From Oxytricha trifallax (lineage: Eukaryota > Ciliophora > Spirotrichea > Sporadotrichida > Oxytrichidae), in the NCBI GenBank assembly GCA_000711775.1, contig ARYC01017293.1:25699-89698 (forward strand): a stretch of 64,000 nucleotides of DNA, in the 5' to 3' direction. The position numbers were made by a program, and so were the translations under genes. Shown one piece after another: positions 29,472 through 43,148 of this stretch. Each line of letters starts with the position of its first letter. The first letter of the stretch is position 1. Below the pieces are notes generated by a model that ran no database searches, was not told the DNA's origin, and worked only from the letters and a program-made list of their open reading frames with translations.

Positions 29472-32367
29472 ATGAGTAATATTCAGAAATAATTTAGTTT
29501 AGCCTTTGACGATTAAGATTATCAGGAACTCTATAAATTAAATAAATCAGCTGTAGATCACTAGTGGAAATTCTTTAAATCTCTTGGCTTTTTCCAACAA
29601 TAAAAAATTCTGAGCTTACAATGAAAATATAATGAACTATATTATAAAAAATTTTACTCATTTCAATATATCAATCACAATTATATATATTTCTCATAAA
29701 AATATTCTCGTATTTAAAGGTAGAAAAGCATGCTTTAAACGCCCTTCGATGTCTGAATTCAAAGGGTTTCATTTTATCCAATAAACCTTAATTCCACAAT
29801 ATGTTCATAATTTTCAATAAAACTGAGAGTGTTTGCAGATAGGACTATATGTATGATCATGAGACTGAATTTATGGGTGGTGGCGAAAAGTGGAAGAAAG
29901 TGTAAATTATCGGGGTTTAAATTTATGAGGATGGAAATTATCCAAGGGGAATTAGCGTCACTTATTTTCAATTTTACACAATTATTGGTTATTCAAAGCA
30001 AATTAATAATTCATAAATTTATGTGGTATTTTACTATGATTTATTTACTGGATGGTTTTAAAAGCGTAGTGAAGACATACTTAGAGAAATTCTACGAAGA
30101 TGAAGATTTTAACATTCATACTTTAAACTTGAAACGCAATGAAAGTATCAAGTGTTTAGAGTATCGTAGAACTAAAATCATTCAATATATTAAAATCACA
30201 ACTACTGACAATTATTTTTCCTATTTATCTGTAAATTTAATTAGTGTATTGAAGTAGGTTCATAAAATCAAGGAGACTACTCTAAATTTCAAGTCCTTTA
30301 AGGCTGCGAGGCTCACTTTCTCATTGGGTGTATGACCACAATATTTTCCTTCCCCGCGATGATCTGCATGTACATGAAAATATAGAATTCTTAAACTGGC
30401 CAGATTGAAATTTGAAAAAATTAGATTGACCCAAAACCTATAAAAATCTAGATTTACATCAACATTTTGATTTTTTCAGGGAAATTGGGGAGAATTTTGT
30501 TAGAATCAAGCGTCTTTAATTTTTAGTTAAAAATGAAAAGGTTATAATTTTATAAACAAATGTTTGGTTATAATTAAAAACTATATTCAATTATAGCTAT
30601 GCAAGAATAATAGAAAACAACTTGGAAATTCCAAGTAACATAGAAAAATAGAAATTTAAAGATAAGTAGTATCTGCACAAATATTTCTATGAAAATTTTA
30701 TTGATATTCAGGTGATCAAGGGTTTTTAAATTTCTTATGTGAAAAATGTCTCATAGGGCAAACGATTATGTCATTTTATATTTAAAATTTACATTAGATA
30801 TAAAATCATAATTATCATTAAAATACATAAGAAGAGGAAATTTTAGAATTACAAATAAATCTGTTTAAAGTATACTATTGGAACTGGCACTAATTACATT
30901 TATTGATAATTTTAATTTGATTTAGATATGATCAAATTTAATGATTATTTAAAAAAATATATATAATTAGTGTGCAAAAATATAATCATTAGATTTGGGT
31001 TTGATTATTTGCACAAATCTGAGATATATAACTAGTTTTATAATTAATTAATTAGAAATGGTTTAATTAACGCTGCTCCTCAGTAGCCGTGTCTCTAATG
31101 GTTATCGGCAGTGGTATCTGGCTTATTGAACGGTCTCCCATGAGCAGCTATATCAATACCTTCTAACTCGCAGCATTAACACAGAGTAATGGAGAGTTAA
31201 CCTAAGCATCTCTCACTAAGAAATATAATACGCCGTCTTTAAGCTAGTCGAATGTGATGTTGAGGATATTGTCGCCAAACTAAGCAATATGTGGATGAAC
31301 ATTTCCTATAGAGTCGTTAGAATAGAACATGAAATTTACTGTAACAATATGAACAGTCTATCTAATAGTGAGCGCGGAAAATGCAACCACACAATCATTG
31401 GCATTGACTTGGAGGAAGTTACTATCAAGATCACAAGCACGTTCATCAAAACCGAGGCTATTGAAGAAATCACCGCAGGAGACCTCGGCCATTTTCGTCT
31501 TTAGCATCGGTGAAACTGGTCACAAAAAGCTGAATTTCGTTCTCGGCGCAAATACTATCAGAGCCTCCGTATCACCAGTAAGTCATTTAATACATCTCCG
31601 TGTCAGAATGGTGCAAACCGGCTTTATTTCTAATTAATTAATTATAAAACTAGTTATATATCTCAGATTTGTGCAAATAATCAAACTCAAGTCTAATCAT
31701 TATATTTTTGCACAATTTAACACTAATTATATATATTTTTTAATTAATCATCAAATTTGATCATAATCTAAATCAAATTAAAATTATCAATAAATGTAAT
31801 TAGTGCCAGTTCCAATAGTATACTTTAAACAGATTTATTTGTAATTCTAAAATTTCCTATTCTTATGTATTTTAATGATAATGTATGTCCATTTGAAGCA
31901 AGATTGAACCCAGAGTGGAAATGTAAAGAATGGTAAGAAGATGCAATTTAAGATAACTATTTCTTTGGTGCTGATAAATTGGATAAAAATAAGCTGGAAA
32001 CTGTTTCTATAGATTTATAGAACTAAGAATTTATTACCAAAGTTACAGTTTTATTTTATTTTTCATGATTTATTCCACATTCCTTAGTGAGTTTTAAAAT
32101 TGTTATCATAAAATATTTAAATATTTTACAGGAGTAATGAACAGTTATATATCAAGATTGGATTTCGTAACAAACTATGGCAAGAAATATAGCGTTGGAA
32201 ATGACTACCCTGATTTCTAAAAAGATGTAAAAGTAAAAAATATACCTAAAAGTTAGATACCAAAAGCTAGATTGTTCCAAATGAACATACCCAAAGGGTC
32301 GAGGGTTGTTTGTCTTGCTGGTGCTTTTAATGAGAATTTTATATCTCTGAATGCTTATTATGATTGA
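29472..32367 (+). CDS. Jacalin-like domain protein gene, interrupted by an inverted-repeat insertion
   Basis: ATG 29472 (MSNIQKQFSLAFDDQDYQEL). Block 2 (29845-30100) reads EFMGGGEKWKKVQIIGVQIY and GNYPRGISVTYFQFYTIIGY, the Gly-rich strand and G-I-x-V-x-Y pattern of jacalin-like beta-prism lectin domains. Later blocks follow at 31895-32070 (PFEARLNPEWKCKEWQEDA) and 32130-32367 (YISRLDFVTNYGKKYSVGN; FQMNIPKGSRVVCLAGAFN, then a tyrosine-rich end and TGA 32365). The last fits the final strands of the same fold. Several frame changes and AT-rich gaps are present. The segment 30811-31882 interrupts the gene with unrelated DNA. Confidence 0.42.
30811..31882. mobile_element. Insertion with about 250-bp inverted repeats around a gene-like core
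   Basis: Arms 30811-31058 and 31626-31882 are near-perfect inverted copies. They are AT-rich and start ATTATCATTAAAATACATAAG. The 567-base core is much richer in GC and is coding on the minus strand. It sits inside a jacalin-like gene. No transposase was seen. Confidence 0.6.
31070..31600 (-). CDS. Gene-like core of the inverted-repeat insertion, unknown protein
   Basis: Minus strand, two frames joined by a one-base change near 31480. The first is SICAENEIQLFVTSFTDAKD. The second begins MAEVSCGDFFNSLGFDERAC and runs on through VHIVTVNFMFYSNDSIGNVH, LKDGVLYFLVRDAQVNSP and LLMGDRSISQIPLPITIRD to the inner edge of the left repeat. Balanced, globular-looking composition and codon use typical of a host gene. 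No family was recognised. No stop before the repeat, so it looks like an internal or 3' MDS of a host gene, or cargo of the element. Confidence 0.5.
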
Positions 32368-32529
32368 TTGGTTATTTAAACAAGAAACTATGAAATATTC
32401 TATAAGAATGTGTGTTTAAGATTTTTTGTGATATAAAATTGGTTAATATCAGCTTAAATTGTATCTCAAGAAATTAAAACTAAATATATATAAATATTGA
32501 TGAGTGATCATTAATTTTGGTGGTTTAAT

Positions 32530-34351
32530 GAAAATTTTTCTTCTATTGCTCTTTACATATCTTCATTAGCTCGTTAGGTATTTCCAGTCTCTTCATAGCA
32601 TATCGCTCTTAGTATAAGTTCCTATGCTACTGATTTTCGTTTTGAATTTTCATTGCTACTTCTGCTATAATTATTGATTCAATAATTTTTATTTTAATTA
32701 AAAAGTAATAATTATTATTAAAGATGCTAAGCTTTTTGCTATTTTATAGTTCATTTTCGATGATATTAGAGAAATCAACCACTGCTTCTTCGAACTTTTA
32801 AAGTTTTTGATAACTCTTCCCGCGCATAGAATAAAGGATTCTTAATTTATCATTTATTTTCTGTATTTTGTTATCAATGTCAATTTTTATAGTGTTTTCT
32901 TGATCAGATTCTTAGGGGTTTGTTGCATTTTAAACTTTTGATTTATAAGCGCTAATCAATTCAGTGAAGAGTGGTATAGCTTTGTCATATTTTTACATCA
33001 AGTATAAAGATTCACTTAAAATTTGAATAGTTTTCAAGTGTTGATTATCAGTAAAGTTAGGCCTTTATTATAAGTTAAGTAAGTTTTCACATTCTTTTAT
33101 AGTTTTCGAGTAATCCTATAATTTGAAATAGACCATTGCTCTCTAAAATTAACTTAAAGCGGATTATTGTTTATTTTTAAGCTTTCCTAGGAGATTTAAG
33201 CATTCAGAGTAATTCTGTAGCTTATAATTAAATTCGACGATGAAAGATCAAATATTTTAATTTTTATTCTCAATGCTTTACAAATTTTGTAAAGCTTTTT
33301 ATGATTACTTAGCATCATAAAACATGGATTTGGCTTTCAAAATTATAAGATTTTAATAAAATGGATTTTCCTTGTAATTTTCTAAGTTTATTGCTAAAAT
33401 TACAATATATTAAATAATTTTTATTAGCTAGTATTTCTTCAAATATATCTCTGAATTTAATATCACATTTGATTTCCTTTAAAATACTATATATAAGTCT
33501 CAACTAAACTCCTTCTTTTCTAATTATATTTAAAACTTCATCCTTCGCTTTTTCAATCTAGCAAAGTGCTTTAAATCACTGAAATCTCTTGAAATTAAAT
33601 TTGTGATCATTTTCTTGAATCAATTAAGCATTATTGAAATTTATTATTGCTGATTTCTAATCATATTTTAACATCATAATTTTTCATTTTTAGTAATTGC
33701 CGAATTAAGTCAGATTAGAATTATCAGACTCACTTAATAAAAGTTTCTAAATGTTCTCTAAGGCTTTTAGGGTGTTTAGTTACTTCATATAAATTTTAAT
33801 GGATTATTTTCTGATATCGAAATTATTTGCTAAATCTGTTATTAATGTCAAGGCATCAGAGTATTTCTTAAGTTCGTAATAAAGTGAAACCTTTAGTTTA
33901 ATAAAATAATCGAAATATTTTGTCTGGCAGTCTTTACCTGGGAAATATCTCTTTTCAATCTGAATGAGCTTGGCTTGATAATTCATAAGCTAATTTTCAA
34001 ATTTTTATTGCTATTCCAAATTGATGTCAAATTTATCATAACCATTCTTATAACTCTAAATGTGCTGTTTAATTGAATTAATTTGTCCAATTAACGTGAC
34101 CGAATTTCCACTAGCTTTTTACTACAAATTAGAATTTCTTGATTAATTGCTGTTTGATCTCGACGCTGAATATCTCTACCTTGATAAGAAATTGTCTTTT
34201 ATGTCAGTTGATCTAGTAACCGAGAAAAATTTATCATTCGTTCTTGTGAGGAAAGTTATCTTGCTGAGAAAATTCTCTGTCTCTCTTTCACCTACACTTC
34301 ATTGCTTGGGCGTTTGAGCTTGATAGTCTCTACTGAGGAGTTTTGCTGCAT
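32530..34351 (-). CDS. TPR-repeat protein gene
   Basis: ATG 34351 (MQQNSSVETIKLKRPSNEV). It is open over long stretches with changes of frame near 34030 and 33660. The product is helical throughout with tetratricopeptide-like pairs: KLKVSLYYELKKYSDALTLI, AMVYFKLQDYSKTIKECENL, SLYLMQKYDKAIPLFTELI and RGKSYQKLQKFEEAVVDFSN. A basic C-terminal helix (ERYAMKRLEIPNELMKIC) ends near 32540. TPR domains bind partner proteins; the partner is unknown. AT-rich pieces near 33240 and 32690 may be IESs. Confidence 0.6.
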
Positions 34352-34439
34352 GATGTTTTGCTTCAATTTAGAGGACTGAAGCTAAACTCTGAAGTTCCTG
34401 CCACTTTTACATTAAGAAATTGATTTTGGATTTAGCAAA

Positions 34440-34799
34440 AATAACTATAAATCATTTATAAAAATAGTTACTCAGATTTTAATTATAAGAAATATTTAAT
34501 TGCTTATAATTAATTTAAAGTTAATAAATTTGCATTAATTTAAAGTTAATAAATTTGCATTAATAAAAGGCATAATTTCAATTAAAAATGTTTTACTCTT
34601 CATTACTTATGCTTTTTGTTGTAAAGTATTTAAATCAACTAGTATTGTTATTTCTTTTATAAAATTAATCATAGCTTTAAATACAAATTAAAAATGACAT
34701 GAAATAAATACTTTAAGACTGTAGCATTTTAAAATAATATCAAAATTTATTTGATTTAAATTATTGCATTAAATTAAAAATGCTAATGTCTTAATACAT
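34440..34799. other. AT-rich spacer with tandem 25-bp duplication
   Basis: Non-coding. At about 34510-34562 a 25-base unit (containing AATTTAAAGTTAATAAATTT) is present twice in tandem. Confidence 0.55.
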
Positions 34800-36500
34800 T
34801 ATATTTATTTGTTTTTCCTAATTGTATTCAGTTGAATTCTTTGGAATTCTCTCTACACTTTATTTGCTGTAAATCTCTATGTTATTCCTAGTAGTTTATG
34901 GGAATTGAACCAACTTAGTAGTTTTACACTGTCCACCGCCGTTATTATTTGTATTACTATTATGGGCATCTTAATGCTTTTTAATATTCAATTTTACTAT
35001 GTTAATTTTACCTTAGCTGCTCTCTTATTTGATAATATTGTCTTGTTACGCTGCCATTGCTTTAATTTAATCTCTTAAGGGGTTTTTGAATTGAGGTATA
35101 GGACCCAAAGCAATTTTTAAAGGGTTATAAGGCTCTACATTGCTTATTTTCCTCTATTTGTTAAACCTGGAAGCTTTGTTGTCACTTTGTAAACATGGCT
35201 AATTATCAAAAATTTATACTTTTAATGCATATGAAATATTCGTCGACTCTTTCTTGAGAGTATTATTGATATTTTTAGTTTAAATTAGGAACATTTGAGT
35301 ACTTTACCCATATCCTGGATTTTTCTACATTAAGGTAGTCTTAAGTTTCCTTAAATTAGTCATCTTCGCTTCTTAATGCTGCTTATCTTGCTTAATTTTA
35401 CTTTCCCTCTTATTGTTTCGCAAAATTTAGAAAGGGTTTTTTATTGAGGATTTCTTAACCGACCTTTAAGTTTCAAATTGAGAGTAACTACCATCTATGT
35501 TAATGGGGTTGCATCTTCTCTTATGATTTTCTTTAAGATTTAAGGTGTTAAATTTTCATTAAAAATTAAAACGAACAATTTTTAAATGGATACTAGAGTC
35601 TCAATTCGATTGTTTAGTCCATTCGAATCAATAGATCTATTCTCTTTGCTCATACTTCGCTAATCTCTATATGGACTTACACTTTTAGGAGAGATAATTA
35701 GCATTTCATTCCTAGGGAGTCTACTCTATGTCAACACATCTGATGCATTTTAAATGGAATTTTTTATTTCTTTTGTAACTTTTATTTTCTACTCTGAATT
35801 TTTATTCACTTTATTGAGAGTTATAACTTAAGACTATGGAACTGATGACTTGAGATTTTCGCTCTTTCTTGACTTGACGTTGTCTAAGCTAATTTAGACT
35901 TTCCCTAATTTAAAATACTAATCTCTGCTTGAATCCGTATTCGTTGATAATGCTAATGTCCTGTTTTAGACAGTCTGAAAACTTTCCTTACGAGTAACAC
36001 TTGATTATTTGAAATATTCTGGCTCCCCATCAATTAATGAATGTAATTAAATATTAATTAAATTAACGGAGTTTGGACTAAACATTGCTTAATTAGAAAA
36101 GGATCAGGGTCTTTGCTTGAAATGTTATTATAAGAGTTTTATTAGCTATTAATCAAATCCATACTTTTTAATGAAGTTAGCCTCATCATGTAATGTTTCC
36201 CAGTCCCATATATAGTGCTTGAGTCTCGCTTAGTTTCACTGCCAAAAACAGGCCAACTGTAATATGGGTTACTCTGCTTAAGTTTACTATTGCTTTTAAG
36301 ATTACTAGAGCACATGTAATAAACCTCTTACTATGAAAGCTTGCTTGAAGTGTCAGCTATTATTAAATTATAATAAGTTGATAATAAGCCTTCAATAAAG
36401 TTGTCTTTTATCATCCCATTTTTGTTTAAGGATTATTATCATCATAGATATATTCTACCGAAATTCCCGATCCTCACATATATAAAGTCTCTGATAGATG
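34800..36500 (-). CDS. Gln/Asn/Ser-rich protein gene, unknown
   Basis: Minus-strand coding blocks: 36500-36060 (YYMCSSNLKSNSKLKQSNPY; SWPVFGSETKRDSSTIYGTG), then, after an AT-rich gap, 36030-35570 (SDCLKQDISIINEYGFKQRL; SMSKENRSIDSNGLNNRIET) and 35560-34810 (PYNPLKIALGPIPQFKNPLR; NTNNNGGGQCKTTKLVQF). Frame changes occur near 35720, 35370 and 35200. Low complexity and polar, with a few conserved-looking Pro/Tyr patches. No domain was recognised. The blocks share strand and composition, so one gene is likely but unproven. Confidence 0.45.
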
Positions 36501-36539
36501 ATTGTGATGCAAAATATTAGAAATTTGGGAAAAATAAAG

Positions 36540-38240
36540 TTTTTTGTATATTTCTTTTGTCCATATTTAGTGTTGATTCTTATTAATTTTACATTGTAGT
36601 GACTACTTTACACAAAATATTTTGTGGATAAATATTAATTAAAGTCTTAAGTTTTATTGAAACTATAACAAACTCTAACAAATTCTCACAAATTATAGAA
36701 ATTTTAACTTATTTAACTAATACTAAACATTACTTAATAATATGAATTATTTTTAAGTAAATATTATTTAACTCTAACAAACTCTAACAAATTATAAAAC
36801 TAGTGCATAGATTAGTCACTTTAATTAATAACTTTGATCAAATACCATATAATTTTGCCATCGAAAGCCATTACACTCTCAAGAATATCAATACGTTTAA
36901 TGAACATCCCATTCTTTATAAATTTTTAGTTCATTAGTACTATAAACTTATTCGTTTGATTGATATGTATTTTACTAAGAATTGTGTGGACATAATTCAG
37001 GAGCATTTTTCACCACTTGATGGTGAAATTTTGCTCCTTATTTAAAAGTCTACAAATTCTTAAAGAAACCTATTTACTCTAATTGATAAATTAAATGACT
37101 AAGTTTACCTTATTTAACCTTTGAAATAAATTTTTGAAGTTTTGTTGAAATGAAGATTACTTTCAAATTTATTTTCTATAAAAGCTTATAAAGAATGATA
37201 TGAATAGTTAAAAATATTTGATTTTAAATTCTTACAAAAAATATAATTCTCCAAAATATTTAATTTTTAAAACTTAAGAGATTTCATTTTTATCTGAAGT
37301 TAATCTTTTATTAAATAATTAAATTTAAGTAGATGTAATTCGCTTATAATTTAAGAAATTTGATTTTAATTGTAATAGTAAAATGATAATAGTAAAAATT
37401 ATTAATTTTGTTATTTTTTTAAATTTCTACATTTTTAATTAAGCAATTATGTTGGACTTTTTAATTAAAATAATTGATTGAAAAAATCATTAAGTTAATA
37501 CGAGTAAATAATAAGTAGTGATTTCTTTTGGAAATTTATTATCATAAAAATTGAGAAAAATTTATTTGTTAAAAAATAAAAAACTATATTATTCTCAGAT
37601 TCTTATTGATTTTTCTTTAGTTAACATTTAGAGTAATAAATATGGAGTAAAAATTATTTTTCTCAAAAAGTATAAAATTTAGGCATTTTAGAAATTTTCA
37701 GCAAATATTTGTGTTTTATACTTCACTTACTTTGAAGAATATAACAAGTTAGGATTTCAATCAATTTTCTTAATTCTAACAGCCTAAAATTTTTTTAAAT
37801 TATAGTTACTATAAGTATGATATTTCAATAGTAAGTTGATTATTAAAATAATATTCTTCTTGCTAAGATTGAGAAGTATACTTGAATAAAAATAATTTTG
37901 TTAGAGTTTTAGAGAAAATACAACATTTTTACTTATTAAAACTATTACTGTTTTTTATATCAAGTGAATTTACTTACCATTAGTTTTTATATGATATTTA
38001 TAATGCCATAATCATATTAAAAATAGGTAGCTATAGGGCTTTTATCTAAAATTATTTAATTTTGCTAAATTATAATCTTTGTAAATATTTACTGAAGTAA
38101 TTGAAAATTACATATGCATTTGCATATTGAGTAATTTATTTAAATAAAGAGTTTAAATCAATATATGGATGTTAGAGTTGATTGATTTTATAAATGATTT
38201 TTAACATTATATAGAAGTTATTTTTTATTTATATAATCTA
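36540..38240. other. Long AT-rich region, no gene seen
   Basis: About 1.7 kb of AT-rich DNA without credible coding. A short sequence AACTCTAACAAA occurs repeatedly at about 36666-36700 and again at 36771-36795. Probably an IES or intergenic germline DNA. Confidence 0.4.
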
Positions 38241-38249
38241 AATTCCACA

Positions 38250-39660
38250 TATTTAATCTCTATGGGGTTTCGGGGTTTAGCTTTGATTCTAAATTGATTA
38301 ATTTGTCCTCTGCTCTTTAAAATCATCATCCAGTGCAAAGGCTTCATCATAGGTTAAAATTGTATCCTCATAATTGCCTATTTTATTGTCACAAGCTGCC
38401 TTAGAATAGACGGCATTCAGTAATTTAGGATCAAATTAAAGCGCTTGCTAATAATCTTGGATTGCTCCATGGTAATCCCCTTTCTTTTATAGTATTTAAC
38501 CTCTGATGTAAAATGCCTAGGCTGGTTCGTTTTGTTATGATTGAGAATAAAGTACGAAGGAAGATAAGATTAAGTATAGAAATAAAACATTCATTTTTTT
38601 GGATATTAAATAATATTAAATGCTAAAAGTATGATTAAAAATCAAATCAAATTGATATTAAATAAATTTTTCAGTAAAATCTTTAATTATAGTTTGACTA
38701 TATTTTTGAATCAGAGAGGTCAAAAATATTAATAATGAGATAACTCTTTCAAACTATATTTTCCAATTTTTCTCTCTTTAATTTTGAGTTAATCTTATTA
38801 TAGGAATAGCAAACATATTCCTATATTTCTTTGACCTTTAAATAATATAAGAAAGCTAAGGATTGAGACATAACTAAAAACATTATTTAAAGGTAATTAA
38901 TATTTTATTATAACGAATTTACAAAATCAAGCATCTCCCTTAAATAATATTTGCGCTATTAGAATTGCTTTAATGTTCAGACTTAACAATAATTTGGTTG
39001 ACTTCATTCAAAGCTTATTCAAGCTTACCTTCTTAAATAAGCTGATTGCTTTTTATTCTATAGTCCCTATTAACAGAAGTTGCTGCCTTATTATAGAAGC
39101 CATTCTGACTGCGTTATCTGATTCTATTTTCTACTTCTATTGATCTTGCACTTCGACTCATCATAGAGTTGGAGCTCTTGTAGACTTAATGAGGAATAAA
39201 GTGATGAAAACTAACTTAAGTCTTTGATTGGTCTGGCTCTTAAGATTTTTCTCTATTTTTATCCGAAATATTAGTACTATCTCTCAGTTTATTATGCGAA
39301 CAACTTTATCCATCTTTATTTTGAAGCGAAAAATAATTGTCTATGATTGATTTAAGATCAACATCAACTTTAGTTAATTTTGCTGGAGGTTGATAGCTTT
39401 TATTATATAGTAAATCTTGCAAAACTTTGCCAGGTTGACATTAAAAAGTCAAGTTACTATTGAAAGCATTTTAATTTGAGGAATCCTAAGTGAAATATCT
39501 AAGTGGAGAGTGCATTTTCATTCTCTAACCACCCTCAACACTTCCATTCGCTCCCTAACTCATAAAATTGATTTCTTAATGATGGTTTCTTCCCAGACTT
39601 TTAGAAGATTCATGCTTCTACAATAGCTAATTATTGGCTGTTAGAATGTAATTAAATAGA
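38250..39660 (-). CDS. TPR-repeat protein gene with low-complexity N-terminus
   Basis: Upstream block 39660-38940: Ser/Asn/Gln-rich (MSQGANGSVEGGQRMKMHSP; VDVDLKSIIDNYFSLQNKDG; SNSMMSRSARSIEVENRIRQ) leading into the first helix of a TPR (QLIQEGKLEQALNEVNQIIV). After an AT-rich gap (38600-38930) the block 38590-38260 continues with PAQAFYIRGQILQKKGDYHG and AIQDYQQALQFDPKLLNAVY, canonical TPRs. A third follows (KIGNYEDTILTYDEAFALDD). An ATG at 38594 with a hydrophobic start could instead begin a separate secreted TPR protein. I favour one gene because the TPR phase continues. Confidence 0.6.
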
Positions 39661-39669
39661 AGCTAACTG

Positions 39670-41560
39670 AAATTTTAGTTTTAATTATTTGATAGTGGAC
39701 TGTAAAGTAACGACTTGATTTGATTCTTATCAACTGCTATTATCCGTTAGGAATTTTTATGTTTGAATTATGGAAAATCAAATTCCTCTTCGAAATCTTT
39801 GTCGCCTAGTATTTATTTGAAGTAGTCTACTGCAAAATGATAAAAAATAATAGAAAATAAGGAATAAGAAAACAAAATGGAAATATAAATATTGAATCAT
39901 AAAATATTTTAGACTATGATTGTAGTATCCCATTGCAAAATAAAAATCAAGAGATATCAATCACAAAATCCATTATAATTTCTAAAACATGAATAATAAA
40001 TTAACATAATCTGGAATTAACTCGAGCATATTTAATAATATCTAGAATCCTTATCAAAGACTAAGCTATAGACTTTAAGAGATTTCAATTTTTTATTAAC
40101 TTGAATTTATAAATGTTATATATAAATATATATTAAATTAAAAATCCATAGTGATTGAAGAACAATAAAATATATCACGGAAAATTTGCAATTTGCAGTA
40201 AGTTTTAATTAAAATAATAAAATAATTTATTAAAGATAAGTCTAATACTAGCAGATAGTTTATTTTAAACAAACAGAGATAATAATTCAATTGTAAACAT
40301 AGATATTGATGATTTCGACCTAAAAAATAATTATTCATTTCTTGACACTAAAAATAATAAGAAACAAGGAATGTTTCAAATAGAGATGATAAAAAATGAA
40401 TTTAATATAAACTAAATTAGAATTATGAATAAAATAACATTAAATTTTTTAAATAAATTATAAAATTAATCTCTAATGAGATCATAATTGAACATAATAA
40501 TTTCAAGCACATTCTTTTATTAAATACAAGTTTATTATAATAAAGCAAAAAAACACATTTAATTAATCAGTTCATGGATAATTTGAGGATAAAAATATTA
40601 TAAAAATTATTTCAATAGAAAATTTCAATTTATATTACACTTATAAATATCTGTTAATTTAATATAATAAATTCTAAATATTTTAATTTTTCGCTTTAAT
40701 AAATATATAAAATATCTAATTAATAAAGTTCTCTTATTATTTTATAATTGTGAGGCTTAATAATCTAGATAACTAATTAAATAGTCTTCATGACACTATT
40801 TAACTTAGTATTTTATTTAGGGTAACTACTTAACCACAGCTGAATAAATAGTCAACTGTAGTTTATTAAATTCCCAAAATGACAATAAAATGATTCAAGT
40901 GTATGAACAAGGTTCCCTATATACTAAGTGAGTGATTTATTGTATATATTTACTAAATAATTATAAAAGTCGAGATAATAGAGAGTAAATTTAGTTTTAA
41001 AGATTTCATTATATTTATAGATTATGAATTTTATTGAGTGAAAATAGAAATATTTACAAAATATTAGATAATAATGAATTATTTTGTTTATAGTATTATA
41101 TTTATATTATTTTATTAATTAACTAAAAAATCCGCACTATATCCCAAACGGTATATTGATTTGAGTTTGAGTGTGATATAAATAAGAATTTATTTGTTAT
41201 TTTAAATTATAAAATCTCATTTATTAAAGATATCATTTTGTTTTAATTTAAAAACTTTAATTTATAGATTTTAATTATTCTTTAAATTTTAAATAATTAG
41301 TTTTATATATAATTTTGATTTATTACTAATTATATATAAAATGAAATATTCTTAACAGCATAATTATATTAAAATCTATTTCCATTTATATTCCTCACTC
41401 CATCCATAAATATATTAAAATTAAGGCTGAAGTGCGATTTTAATTATTAATTTAAAAATATAAATTATAGTGAATAATTTGATTAATTTCTCAATCTTGG
41501 TAAATATTAATATTTTTACTGATTCTTAGTTTAAAACTAAGCTTAATATTAATTATAGTA
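39670..41560. other. Long AT-rich region, no gene seen
   Basis: About 1.9 kb very rich in A and T. The small open frames at 39778-39960 and 40138-40338 (-) have IES-like composition and no support. A small palindrome (CTTAGTTTAAAACTAAG) lies at about 41526-41542. Confidence 0.4.
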
Positions 41561-41599
41561 AAAATTATTCAGTCATTTATATTATCTGTTCATTATCTA

Positions 41600-43148
41600 T
41601 TCCAAAGTGAGAGGACCCTGGACACCTGCAGTATTATTACCTCCCAATTTAAAGTTCACTTGTTACTGTTATTATAATATTATCTATATGGATCGTTATT
41701 TCCAAAATTTTTATTTGGTTTCCCTCAAAATCAGCCAACATTTATTTTTAAGTTGTCTTATCTGAAGCCTCAAGCTAGTTGCTTATTGATCTGCATGTTA
41801 TTTGTGACTCAATGTGGCTGCATCTTTGTGTTTGTACTGCCTCAAATCATTTACTTTCTTTGGCTCTGGTTGATTTTAGTTATGACATTAGGAAACTTTC
41901 ATAAATTAATCAACTGATGGATTTTTATAAGTTAAAAAGAGCATAATTGAATGGATAATGACACAATTTAAAGGTACTTGGTTGAAATTCATACCACCAG
42001 TTTATCCCATATTGAAAGCATTTTGGATAAGTCCTAAATGTTCGTATTGCTTCATTTAACGATACATGTTTGCAATCTTGATATTTCACATTTAAAACTC
42101 CAATTCTATCACAGTAAATGGCTTGATTCTTGTCATTTTTTATAATAAATATTAAGTAGCTTTATAAATTGCTTCTAGAGAATTTTCAGCTTTAATACTG
42201 GATTATGGTTTGCCAAAACAAAGTGCTGAATCATAAAATTATTATAGATTTATTAGAAATTATAATTATGAATATAGCTATATAAAATATTTGCTGATTT
42301 TACTTATTTTTCAAGCTTTCTTAGCAAATATTGATTACCAGCAGCTGACATGGTGTAGTATGATTAATTAAACTTTAATCCTCAGTATATATTACTCGAC
42401 ATAGTATTTATATGAATTCTCTTGTTTTAAGCATAATCAACTCGATATTCTCTCAAACACAAATATCAAAATAAGATTTAGACAACATATAAAATACAAG
42501 TTAATGGATGATTAATGTTAAGATATTTCTACTTTGATCTATCTTAGAGGGTAATTTACACATTTTCAGACCAACTATGAATGATTTACTCACAGAAATC
42601 AGGGTTATCTAGTATTTTGGGGAAGCAGCAGATTATCACATCGCCTTCAAATTGGCGGAAGTAGCTCATTGCTGATTCATGGAGCAATTTCTCTCCAAGG
42701 TAATTTAAAAAACCACTTAAAAGTACAGACTACTTTTCTGGATCATATATATAAATATATTTTAGTTCATAAACATTAATTAATTACTAATTATAATCAT
42801 AGAATATTTTAATAATATCCTTATAAATACAATAATATTTTTATATAATTTTATCAAACAAAATGATTGGTGTAGATTCAAGTTAATTTAGATTCCTCAG
42901 TGAACTTATTAAATTGCTTGATATTTACACTCAACGATAACGCAATCTTGCTTTATATCACCTTCATTAAGTACTTGATATATAATTATTGTCACTTAAT
43001 ACTGAGTTAATTTATTGCTCTCTTTTTTTCTTTAAATTATACCAGTCCTGTTGGTGTGCACACCAGAGTCTTTAATAGAAATTTCATCATTAGGTGAGCT
43101 ACCATTAATTGGCAACTTGATAGTAATTGCAATGTCCATTTTATCCAT
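41600..43148 (-). CDS. Unknown protein gene, several MDSs
   Basis: ATG 43148 (MDKMDIAITIKLPINGSSPN), then separated minus-strand blocks: 43015-42895 (QVTIIIYQVLNEGDIKQDCV), 42710-42560 (LGEKLLHESAMSYFRQFEGD and IICCFPKILDNPDFCEQIIH), 42140-41945 (QAIYCDRIGVLNVKYQDCKH and YPKCFQYGINWWYEFQPST) and 41870-41600 (polar, Gln-rich). AT-rich gaps between them look like IESs. The pieces look like one globular protein with several Cys. No family was recognised. Confidence 0.5.

Noticed and set aside
38262..38280. GGGGTTTCGGGGTTT as a TBE or telomere end
   Set aside because: Wrong period, no inner terminal repeat nearby, and it overlaps the end of a TPR coding segment.
36540..41560. Small Ile/Asn/Lys-rich open frames in AT-rich DNA
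   Set aside because: Composition follows the AT background, and with TGA as the only stop such frames are expected by chance.
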